A stretch of DNA of 64,000 nucleotides from CAYYFX01 sp964571855. GTDB lineage: Bacteria > ARS69. The notes under the pieces are model-generated. The model saw only the letters and a list, made by a program, of their open reading frames with translations. It searched no databases and was not told the origin of the DNA. Made by a program: the position numbers and the translations under genes. Below, piece after piece: positions 57,793 through 64,000 of this stretch (position 1 is its first letter; the number at the start of each line of letters is the position of its first letter). The stretch lies in assembly GCA_964571855.1 (NCBI GenBank), contig CAZNDO010000020.1:1-64000 (forward strand), read 5' to 3'.

Positions 57793-58545
57793 GTGACCAT
57801 CGATCCCATCTGGATTCCCGTGCTCGCCGTCTCCGGCTGGGCGTCCGGTTACGTGAACACCATCGCCGGCGGCGGCTCGTTCTTCTCCTTCCCGCTGCTC
57901 GTGCTGCTCGGCTTCCCGCCACACCTGGCGAACGGCACCATCCGCGTGACCATCGTCCTGCAGAACCTGGTCGGAGTGCCCACGTTCGCGCGCGAAGGGC
58001 ACTTCTACCCGCGCGAGTCCCTGTGGTGCGCGCTCGTCGCCGTGCCCGCGGCCTGGGCCGGCTCCGCCACCGCCGTGCACCTGGATCCGGAGCGCTTCCG
58101 CTTCGTCTCCGGCGTGCTCGTGCTCGTGGTGCTGATCACGCTCTTCGTGAAGCCGTCCGCCTGGACGCGGCGCGAGCCGCTGGCCCGGCCGCGCTGGGCG
58201 TACTCGCTGCCGCTGCTCGCGCTGGTGGGGTTCTACGGCGGGTTCTTCCAGCTCGGCGTGGGCATGCCGTTCCTCGCCGCCACCGTGCTGGCCGGCGGCT
58301 GGGACCTCGTGCGCGCGAACTCCATCAAGGTCACGGTGATCCTGCTGCTGTCGATCGTGGCGCTCGCCGTGTTCGCGCGCGGCGGCATGGTGGACTGGCG
58401 CGCCGGCGCGATCCTCGGCGCGGGCAACATGCTCGGCGCGTGGCACGGCGCCCGCTCCGCGGTGCGCATGGGACCCGGCTGGATCCGCGGCGTCATGATC
58501 GTGATGTCCGCGCTCGCGGCGGGGAAGCTGCTTTGGACGGGATGA
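57793..58545 (+). CDS. TSUP-family (TauE/SafE) membrane exporter
   Basis: The 250-aa polytopic protein has about eight hydrophobic helices and the family motifs ASGYVNTIAGGGSFFSFPLL (about 16-35) and GFYGGFFQLGVGMPFLAA (about 147-164), which form the repeated half-channels. TSUP proteins export sulfite, sulfoacetate or other small sulfur or organic anions. GTG start with GGGGAGCGGC upstream. Substrate not predictable; the next genes (radical SAM and aminotransferase) are separated by 319 bp and have their own promoter. Confidence 0.85.
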   Translation: MTIDPIWIPVLAVSGWASGYVNTIAGGGSFFSFPLLVLLGFPPHLANGTIRVTIVLQNLVGVPTFAREGHFYPRESLWCALVAVPAAWAGSATAVHLDPERFRFVSGVLVLVVLITLFVKPSAWTRREPLARPRWAYSLPLLALVGFYGGFFQLGVGMPFLAATVLAGGWDLVRANSIKVTVILLLSIVALAVFARGGMVDWRAGAILGAGNMLGAWHGARSAVRMGPGWIRGVMIVMSALAAGKLLWTG

Positions 58546-58864
58546 GCGCGCGGGGCGCGGGCGCGTCGATTCGCCGCGATGCGGGTTCATCCGGGTTGCT
58601 CCGGTCGCGCTCCTGCGCTAGATTGGGAACGTAACTCCGAGAATCCGAACGCCCCGACCTGCACCTCTTGCGCTGGACACGGGGCCCGCACGCAGCGCCT
58701 TCGGGGGCGCGTGCTCCTTCCGGCGCCCCGCCGGAACCACACGGCTCGGCCCGCACGCGAGATCCGGCTCCTTCCCCCGCGAAGGCGCGGACCGCCGGCC
58801 CGAGCCCCGCCCGTCGCGCCGGCCTCCGCGCTTCCCGGCCGCCGCGACCGAGAGGAGGGAGCCC
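58546..58864 (+). other. 319-bp gap: promoter and long structured leader of the KamA-like gene
   Basis: No gene is seen. A promoter at 58596-58624 would give a leader of about 230 nt, rich in short GC hairpins, including GCGCC-TTCG-GGGCGC-type pairing near 58699-58715 and CCGGCG/CGCCGG near 58728-58742. No known riboswitch class was recognised. Confidence 0.45.
58596..58624 (+). promoter_or_regulatory. Sigma-70-type promoter of the KamA-like operon
   Basis: TTGCTC, a 17-bp spacer, then TAGATT, with predicted +1 near 58631. It matches consensus at four of six -35 positions and four or five of six -10 positions with ideal spacing. Confidence 0.55.
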
Positions 58865-60271
58865 ATGGCCCGCGTGGCCAGGATCGAGCCCCGGAAGTAC
58901 CGCGCCATCACGCGCAACGACATCGATCGCCTCGCGCAGCTGCGCGCGCTGGACCCGGACGACGTCCTCTCCATGAAAGCCGTGGCGTCCGTGCTGCCGT
59001 TCCGCGTGAACGAGTACGTGGTGGACGAGCTCATCGACTGGAGCGACCTGCCGGACGACCCGATCTTCCAGCTCACGTTCCCGCAGGAGGGGATGCTGGG
59101 CACGGCGGAGCTGAACCGGATGAAGGACCTCATCCGCGCGGACGCGCCGCCGAAGAAGGTCCAGGAGGCGGCGCGGAAGATCCAGTTCGCGATGAACCCG
59201 CACCCCGCCGGGCAGATGGAGCTGAACGTGCCGCGCGCGGACGGGCACGCGCTGCCCGGCCTGCAGCACAAGTACCGCGAGACCGTGCTGTTCTTCCCCA
59301 GCCAGGGGCAGACCTGCCACGCGTACTGCACGTACTGCTTCCGCTGGGCGCAGTTCGTGGGCATCGACGACCTGAAGTTCGCGGCGCGCGAGGCGCAGAC
59401 GCTGGCGGGCTACCTGGAGGAGCACAGCGAGGTGCAGAGCGTGCTCTTCACCGGTGGCGATCCGATGATCATGAAGACGCCGGTGCTGCGGAAGTACATC
59501 GAGCCGCTGCTGGATCCGAAGCTGGAGCACGTGGAGAGCATCCGCATCGGGACGAAGGCCACGGCGTACTGGCCGTACCGCTTCCTCACGGATCCGGACG
59601 CCGACGACCTGATGAGGCTCTTCGGCGAGATCCGCCGCGCCGGGAAGCAGGTGGCGATCATGGCGCACTACAGCCACCCCCGGGAGCTGGAGACGCCGGC
59701 GGCGCAGGCCGCCGTACGCCGGCTCATCTCGGCGGGCGCCACCGTGCGCTGCCAGGCGCCGGTGATCCGGCACGTGAACGACTCGGCCACGGTGTGGGCG
59801 GAGATGTGGCGCGCGCAGGTGGCGCTGGGGGCCATCCCGTACTACATGTTCGTGGAGCGGGACACGGGGCCGAAGGCGTACTTCGAGCTGCCGCTGGACC
59901 GCGCGCTGGAGATCTTCACGAAGGCGTATCGCCGGGTCACGGGGCTGGCGCGGACCGTGCGCGGGCCGTCGATGTCCGCAACGCCGGGGAAGGTGCTGGT
60001 GCAGGGGATCACCGAGGTGCACGGCGAGAAGGTGTTCGCGCTCACGTTCCTGCAGGCGCGGGATCCGAAGTGGGTGAACCGGCCGTTCTTCGCGAAGTGG
60101 GATCCGGAGGCCACCTGGCTGCGGGACCTGAAGCCCGCGTTCGGGGAACGGCACTTCTTCTTCACGCGCGCCATGGAGGACATCAAGAAGACGAAGCGCC
60201 AGCCCGCGTGGGGCCAGCTGATGCGGCCGCAGCGACGCCCCGTGGTCTTCAGCCGCGTGGAGTGGGAGTAG
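58865..60271 (+). CDS. KamA-family radical SAM aminomutase-like enzyme
   Basis: The 468-aa protein belongs to the lysine 2,3-aminomutase group, which uses S-adenosylmethionine, a 4Fe-4S cluster and PLP to shift amino groups. The cluster motif is CHAYCTYC (about 150-157), followed by FTGGDPMIM and VLFTGG-type SAM contacts, then AHYSHPREL and RHVNDS. The PLP-lysine loop differs: classic DAPGGGGK is replaced by SMSATPGKV, so the Asp that holds the substrate lysine in KamA is missing. The substrate is therefore probably not lysine. GAGGAGGG precedes the ATG. The aminotransferase gene follows by 3 bp. Confidence 0.85.
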   Translation: MARVARIEPRKYRAITRNDIDRLAQLRALDPDDVLSMKAVASVLPFRVNEYVVDELIDWSDLPDDPIFQLTFPQEGMLGTAELNRMKDLIRADAPPKKVQEAARKIQFAMNPHPAGQMELNVPRADGHALPGLQHKYRETVLFFPSQGQTCHAYCTYCFRWAQFVGIDDLKFAAREAQTLAGYLEEHSEVQSVLFTGGDPMIMKTPVLRKYIEPLLDPKLEHVESIRIGTKATAYWPYRFLTDPDADDLMRLFGEIRRAGKQVAIMAHYSHPRELETPAAQAAVRRLISAGATVRCQAPVIRHVNDSATVWAEMWRAQVALGAIPYYMFVERDTGPKAYFELPLDRALEIFTKAYRRVTGLARTVRGPSMSATPGKVLVQGITEVHGEKVFALTFLQARDPKWVNRPFFAKWDPEATWLRDLKPAFGERHFFFTRAMEDIKKTKRQPAWGQLMRPQRRPVVFSRVEWE

Positions 60272-60274
60272 ACG

Positions 60275-61627
60275 ATGGGTCGACCGCGCAACCAGCACCC
60301 GCCGGACGTGCACCTGAACCTGAACGTCCGCGGAATGCACCCGTCCGCCACGCTCGAGATCCAGGCGCAGTGCGACCGGCTGCGCGCTCAGCACCGCGAG
60401 ATCTTCCGGCTGGGGCTCGGGCAGTCGCCGTTCCCCGTGCCGCGGCCGGTCGTGGAGGACCTGCAGGCGAACGCGCACCAGAAGGCGTACCTGCCGGTGG
60501 AGGGGTTGCCCGAGCTGCGCGAGGCGGTGGCGGAGTACCACCGGCGCTCGCAGGGGCTGACGCGCAACGCCGAGGACGTGCTGGTGGGGCCGGGCTCGAA
60601 GGAGCTGATGTTCCTGCTGCAGCTCGTGTACTACGGGGACCTCGTGGTGCCCACGCCGGCGTGGGTGTCGTACGCGCCGCAGGCCCGCATCGTGGGGCGG
60701 CAGATCCGCTGGATCCCCACGCGCGCGGAGTCCGGGTGGCGGCTGGAACCGGACCAGCTCGAGGCGCTGTGCGCGGAGGACCCGGGACGTCCGCGCATCG
60801 TCGTGCTGAACTACCCCAGCAATCCCACGGGCGGCAGCTACACCGGCGACGAGCTGAAGGAGCTGGCGCGCGCGGCGCGGCACCATCGCGTGGTGCTGCT
60901 GAGCGACGAGATCTACGGCGAGCTGCACCACAAGAACCAGCACGTGTCGATCGCGCGGTACTACCCGGAGGGGACCATCGTCAGCGGCGGGCTGAGCAAG
61001 TGGTGCGGCGCCGGCGGCTGGCGGCTGGGCACGTTCTGCTTCCCGCCGGCGATGACCTGGCTGAAGCGCGCCATGGCCGCGGTGGCCAGCGAGACCTTCA
61101 CGTCCACGTCGGCGCCCATCCAGTACGCGTCGGTGCGCGCGTTCCAGGGCGGCACGCGGATCGAGCGGTACCTGTGGAACTCGCGCCGCGTGCTGGGGGC
61201 GCTGGGGCGCTGGTGCACCCGGCGGCTCACGGACGCGAACGTGCGCGTGCTGAAGCCCGTGGGCGGTTTCTACCTTTTCCCGGACTTCGCGCCGCACGCC
61301 GAGGCGCTGCGTGCCCGCGGGATCTCCACGAGCCCGGAGTTGTGCCGGCGGCTCCTGGAGGACACCGGCGTTGCCATCCTGCCGGGCGCGGACTTCGGTC
61401 GCCCGCCGGAGGAGATGGCGGCCCGCATGGCCTACGTGGACTTCGACGGCGCCCGCGCGCTCGCCGCCGTGGAGACCATGCCGGCGAACGCGCCCTTGGA
61501 CGAGGAGTTCCTGCGCACGTACTGCGGGCAGGTGCTGACCGCGGTGGACCGCATGGCGGAGTGGCTGCAGGGCGGCCCGACGACCTCGCCCGCCCGTGCG
61601 CGGCCGCGGCAAGCGGAGATCTCATAG
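60275..61627 (+). CDS. PLP-dependent class I/II aminotransferase
   Basis: The 450-aa protein is a fold-type I aminotransferase. Visible are the substrate loop YLPVEGLPELREAVAEYHRR, the PLP-binding NYPSNPTGGSY (about 187-197), DEIYGEL, and the Schiff-base Lys in SGGLSKWCGAGGWRLG. It is translationally linked to the radical SAM gene (3-bp gap), so the two probably act on the same amino acid, for example transamination of a beta-amino acid made by the aminomutase. The exact substrate is unknown. A hairpin follows. Confidence 0.88.
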   Translation: MGRPRNQHPPDVHLNLNVRGMHPSATLEIQAQCDRLRAQHREIFRLGLGQSPFPVPRPVVEDLQANAHQKAYLPVEGLPELREAVAEYHRRSQGLTRNAEDVLVGPGSKELMFLLQLVYYGDLVVPTPAWVSYAPQARIVGRQIRWIPTRAESGWRLEPDQLEALCAEDPGRPRIVVLNYPSNPTGGSYTGDELKELARAARHHRVVLLSDEIYGELHHKNQHVSIARYYPEGTIVSGGLSKWCGAGGWRLGTFCFPPAMTWLKRAMAAVASETFTSTSAPIQYASVRAFQGGTRIERYLWNSRRVLGALGRWCTRRLTDANVRVLKPVGGFYLFPDFAPHAEALRARGISTSPELCRRLLEDTGVAILPGADFGRPPEEMAARMAYVDFDGARALAAVETMPANAPLDEEFLRTYCGQVLTAVDRMAEWLQGGPTTSPARARPRQAEIS

Positions 61628-61639
61628 GGCGCGCGCTTG

Positions 61640-61675
61640 GCGAGGCGCGACCGCCTCTCCGGGTTCGCGCCTCGC
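61640..61675. terminator. Hairpin between aminotransferase and TetR genes
   Basis: GCGAGGCGCGA and TCGCGCCTCGC (11 bp, perfect) flank a 14-nt loop in the 83-bp gap between convergent genes. There is no T-tract. Confidence 0.5.
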
Positions 61676-61710
61676 GGCACGTCCCGACGGGAACACTGCG
61701 CCGCCGCTCG

Positions 61711-62370
61711 CTACATCGCCGTGAGGACGTTCCCGCGCAGGACGATGCCGCGGACGATCTGATCCACCGCCGGTTGCATCCGGTCGAAGATCTCGGGGTC
61801 GCCCGTCATCCGGTAGGTCCAGCCGGCGCCGACGCACAGGGACATCAGCTTCTCGCCGATGTCGTCCGGGTCGGCGTCGCGGCGGAACTCGCCGGTGGCC
61901 TGGCCGATGCGCACCACGTTCGCGAAGTCCGAGATGAACGTGCGCGCGGCCTTGCGCAGCGCGAGCGCGATCTCGTCCGTGGCGTCGATGGCGTCCACCG
62001 CCAGGTTCAGGAACAGGCAGCCGCCCTCGAACAGCCCGGACTGCCAGTACCGCCCGTAGGTGCGCAGCGTGCGGGACAGCCGCTCCGTGGGGGTGCCGGC
62101 GTCCTTGAGCTGCTCGCGGAAGTACGCGCGGGCCATCGCCACGGACTCCTCCACGAGCGCGAGCACCAGCTCCTCCTTGGAGGAGAAGTGCGCCATGATG
62201 CCGCCCTTGGAGTAGCCGGTCCGCTCGGCGAGCTTGCCGATGGACATCCCGTCGATGCCCTCGCGGGAGAGGAGCTGGACCGCCTCGGCCACCAGCGTGG
62301 CGCGCCCGCCGCGCTCCCCGTTCCCCCGTGCCCCGTTGCGGAGCCCGGGCACCGTCATCGTTGCCGCCAT
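61711..62370 (-). CDS. TetR-family transcriptional repressor
   Basis: The 219-aa protein has a TetR HTH (about 23-70): EAVQLLSREGIDGMSIGKLAERTGYSKGGIMAHF and SSKEELVLALV. The C-terminal ligand domain is TetR_C-like (YGRYWQSGLFEGGCLFLNLAVD). GGGAGG lies 6 bp before ATG 62370; a downstream ATG (62358) and an upstream GTG (62397) are alternatives. It is divergent from the OmpA gene, and a perfect palindrome, CGAACGTTCG, lies 39 bp upstream of the start as a candidate operator. Confidence 0.88.
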   Translation of the reverse strand: MAATMTVPGLRNGARGNGERGGRATLVAEAVQLLSREGIDGMSIGKLAERTGYSKGGIMAHFSSKEELVLALVEESVAMARAYFREQLKDAGTPTERLSRTLRTYGRYWQSGLFEGGCLFLNLAVDAIDATDEIALALRKAARTFISDFANVVRIGQATGEFRRDADPDDIGEKLMSLCVGAGWTYRMTGDPEIFDRMQPAVDQIVRGIVLRGNVLTAM

Positions 62371-62409
62371 CCTCCACCTCCCTGTCCCCAAGTCCACCCG
62401 TCACGGCCA

Positions 62410-62419
62410 CGAACGTTCG
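62410..62419. promoter_or_regulatory. Candidate TetR operator palindrome
   Basis: CGAACGTTCG, a perfect 10-bp palindrome in the divergent region between the TetR gene and the OmpA gene. Confidence 0.4.
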
Positions 62420-62561
62420 GATGCTACGGCCACGCCCCGGGCGGCGGAAAGCGAAAACCGCCGCTCCGCCCCCCGGGGAGGACCGCCCGCCCCAAGAGAA
62501 CGCGAGACAAAACCCGCCCGGACCGCGAGAATCCACGGCGCCAACCGAAGGGGGTGTCCTG

Positions 62562-63857
62562 GTGGCAAGAATCTTCCCGAAGTTCCTGGCGACGGTGGCG
62601 GCCACGGCGCTCCTCGCGCCGGCCGCGAACGCACTTCCCTGGGAGTTCAGCGGTCTCCTCGGCCTCCAGCTTCCCGACGAGGAGCTGACGGGCGCCGGCA
62701 AGGAGTCGGCCGAGTTCCCGCCCACGATCGGCGCGCGCGTCGAGGTGGATCCCTCGGACAACTGGGGTCTCTTCGTCGACGGCCTGTTCTCCTCCATCGG
62801 ATCGTCGAAGCCCACGGGCGACGCGACCATGCTGCACGGCCGCTTCGGAGCGGAGCTGGAGTACCCGAACAACGCCGCGGAGCACGCGATGTTCATCAAC
62901 GCCGGTCTCGGCATGATGAACGTGGACCTGGACGAGGGCGAGTCCTTCAGCCGGCCGTACTGGTCGCTCGGCGTGGGAACGCGCTGGTTCATCACGGAGA
63001 CGATGGGCCTGCGCGCCGAGGTCCGCGGCGACCGCACGATGGGCGACGTGGACGACGACATCGTCGGCAAGACCATGCACCAGTTCGAGGTGCTGGCCGG
63101 CGTCACGTGGACGTTCGGCAAGGGCGCGGAGCCCGACACCGACGGCGACGGCGTGGGCGACAGCAAGGACCAGTGCCCGGACACGCCGCGCGGTGCGCGT
63201 GTGGACGCGAACGGCTGCCCGAAGGACTCGGACGGCGACGGCGTGTACGACGGGATCGACAAGTGCCCGAACACGCCGCAGGGCGCCACGGTGGACGAGC
63301 GCGGCTGCCCGAAGGACTCGGACGGCGACGGCGTCTACGACGGCATCGACCAGTGCCCGGACACGCCGAAGGGCGTGGAAGTGGACGCCAAGGGCTGTCC
63401 GACGGACGAGGACGGCGACGGCGTGAAGAACGAGCAGGACAAGTGCCCCGGCACGCCGAAGGGCGTGGAGGTGGACGAGACCGGCTGCCCGAAGGCGAAG
63501 CCCATCTTCACCGAGGAGAAGCAGGAGCTGATCCTCGAGGGCGTGAACTTCGAGTTCAACAGCGCCGTGCTCACGAAGGAGTCCACGAAGATCCTCGACG
63601 AGGTGGCGGCGTCCCTGGTGGCGTGGCCCGACGTGAACATCGAGGTGGGCGGGCACACGGACACCGTGGGCACGCACGAGTACAACATGGGCCTCTCCGA
63701 CCGGCGCGCCGCGGCCGTGAAGGCGTACCTGGCCGGCAAGGGCGTGGCGGAGAGCCGGATGACCTCGAAGGGGTACGGTCCGGACGAGCCGGTCGCGTCG
63801 AACGACACGGACGAGGGCCGGGCGAAGAACCGTCGCGTGGAGCTGAAGAAGCGGTAG
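62562..63857 (+). CDS. OmpA-family outer-membrane protein with thrombospondin type 3 repeats
   Basis: The 431-aa protein has a signal peptide (FLATVAATALLAPAANA) and an eight-stranded N-terminal barrel (about 25-190, ending FEVLAGVTWTF). Five calcium-binding TSP3 units follow (DTDGDGVGDSKDQCPDTPRG and similar, about 195-310). The C-terminal OmpA peptidoglycan-binding domain contains FEFNSAVLTKESTKILDEVA, GGHTDTVGTHEYN, and NRRVELKK. The GTG at 62562 follows AAGGGGG. It ties the outer membrane to the cell wall. A strong terminator follows. Confidence 0.9.
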   Translation: MARIFPKFLATVAATALLAPAANALPWEFSGLLGLQLPDEELTGAGKESAEFPPTIGARVEVDPSDNWGLFVDGLFSSIGSSKPTGDATMLHGRFGAELEYPNNAAEHAMFINAGLGMMNVDLDEGESFSRPYWSLGVGTRWFITETMGLRAEVRGDRTMGDVDDDIVGKTMHQFEVLAGVTWTFGKGAEPDTDGDGVGDSKDQCPDTPRGARVDANGCPKDSDGDGVYDGIDKCPNTPQGATVDERGCPKDSDGDGVYDGIDQCPDTPKGVEVDAKGCPTDEDGDGVKNEQDKCPGTPKGVEVDETGCPKAKPIFTEEKQELILEGVNFEFNSAVLTKESTKILDEVAASLVAWPDVNIEVGGHTDTVGTHEYNMGLSDRRAAAVKAYLAGKGVAESRMTSKGYGPDEPVASNDTDEGRAKNRRVELKKR

Positions 63858-63882
63858 GTCCGCGGCTTCACGGGTGATCTTC

Positions 63883-63913
63883 GGGGGCCGGTCTCGGTGA
63901 GGGACCGGCCCCC
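63883..63913 (+). terminator. Rho-independent terminator of the OmpA gene
   Basis: GGGGGCCGGTC pairs perfectly with GACCGGCCCCC (9-nt loop), followed by GCTTCTTCG. Confidence 0.75.
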
Positions 63914-63937
63914 GCTTCTTCGCTCGCCATTCGCAAC

Positions 63938-63951
63938 CTGACAACTATCAG
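63938..63951. repeat. 14-bp palindromic motif (third copy)
   Basis: CTGACAACTATCAG, a member of the pattern CTGAYRAYYRTCAG also found at 6035-6048 and 32650-32663, all outside genes. The copies at 32650 and 63938 share further flanking bases (AA before, GT after on the matching strand). It may be an operator for the next gene beyond the window. Confidence 0.4.
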
Positions 63952-64000
63952 TTCCGGGCCTGACATCCGTCCTTCTGTCTGCTCACTCAGCGGCACACTC

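Noticed and set aside
58631..58864. Lysine riboswitch in the leader of the KamA-like gene
   Set aside because: None of the conserved lysine-riboswitch motifs or the five-way junction layout could be seen.

Overview
The window is a very GC-rich (roughly 70%), densely packed bacterial chromosome segment with about 55 supported genes, many joined by ATGA, GTGA or TGATG overlaps. Several secreted proteins end in the same FlgD-like Ig domain (NPF motif, then a YDVTGR-type motif, then WDGRD, then a GxYFxRL strand). There is also a PorV-like outer-membrane protein, an OmpA with thrombospondin type 3 calcium repeats, and tail-sorted beta-propeller proteins. Together these suggest a didermic organism of the FCB group, for example an Eisenbacteria/Krumholzibacteriota-like lineage. 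That placement is inferred from gene content only. No rRNA or tRNA gene was recognised.

Layout. 0-16 kb: ClpB; a subtilase and a beta-propeller/dihaem cytochrome, both with sorting tails; a TPR-CHAT peptidase divergent from a sigma factor/anti-sigma-like pair; an orphan CpaE-like ATPase; another tail-sorted protein. 16-20 kb: a 43-aa membrane peptide, selB and a BamE-like lipoprotein, then a cytochrome c lipoprotein, a GNAT and a DinB. 20-32 kb: two tail-sorted beta-propeller proteins, a cupin, an amidohydrolase, a minus-strand pntA-pntAB-pntB-dienelactone hydrolase-yigZ cluster, and a class I glutaminase-like hydrolase. 32.6-33.9 kb: a complete 1,212-bp insertion sequence with 11-bp inverted repeats and a 9-bp target duplication. 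34-43.7 kb: a lamin-tail-domain protein coupled to a PorV-like barrel, an HTH-HDOD-HD-GYP signalling cluster, an AraC regulator, and rarA. 43.7-46 kb: a 234-bp near-perfect palindrome, a selenoprotein gene and an NtrC-type regulator. 46-55 kb: a complete kdp potassium-uptake operon led by a porin. 55-64 kb: DUF523/YbgA, a second small HTH, a TPR lipid-free secreted protein, a TSUP exporter, a KamA-like radical SAM enzyme with an aminotransferase, a TetR and an OmpA.

Two systems deserve most attention. First, the gene at 43908-44630 (minus) reads through an in-frame TGA inside the motif FC-U-GPC. It would encode a periplasmic selenoprotein built from three YHS-like modules. A perfect 7-bp hairpin starts 15 nt after the TGA, as expected of a bacterial SECIS, and the same window carries selB. 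Second, the kdp operon has no KdpE. KdpD is split into a stand-alone KdpD/Usp protein and a separate HAMP-PAS histidine kinase, and the only response regulator is NtrC-type with a GAFTGA loop. A near-consensus -24/-12 sigma-54 promoter and a dyad about 125 bp upstream sit ahead of the operon, so potassium uptake here appears to be under sigma-54 control.

Other regulatory structures include an RBS-masking hairpin before the CpaE-like gene, a start-codon hairpin in the insertion sequence, two sigma-28-like promoters ahead of paralogous HTH genes, and a 14-bp palindrome found in three intergenic regions.
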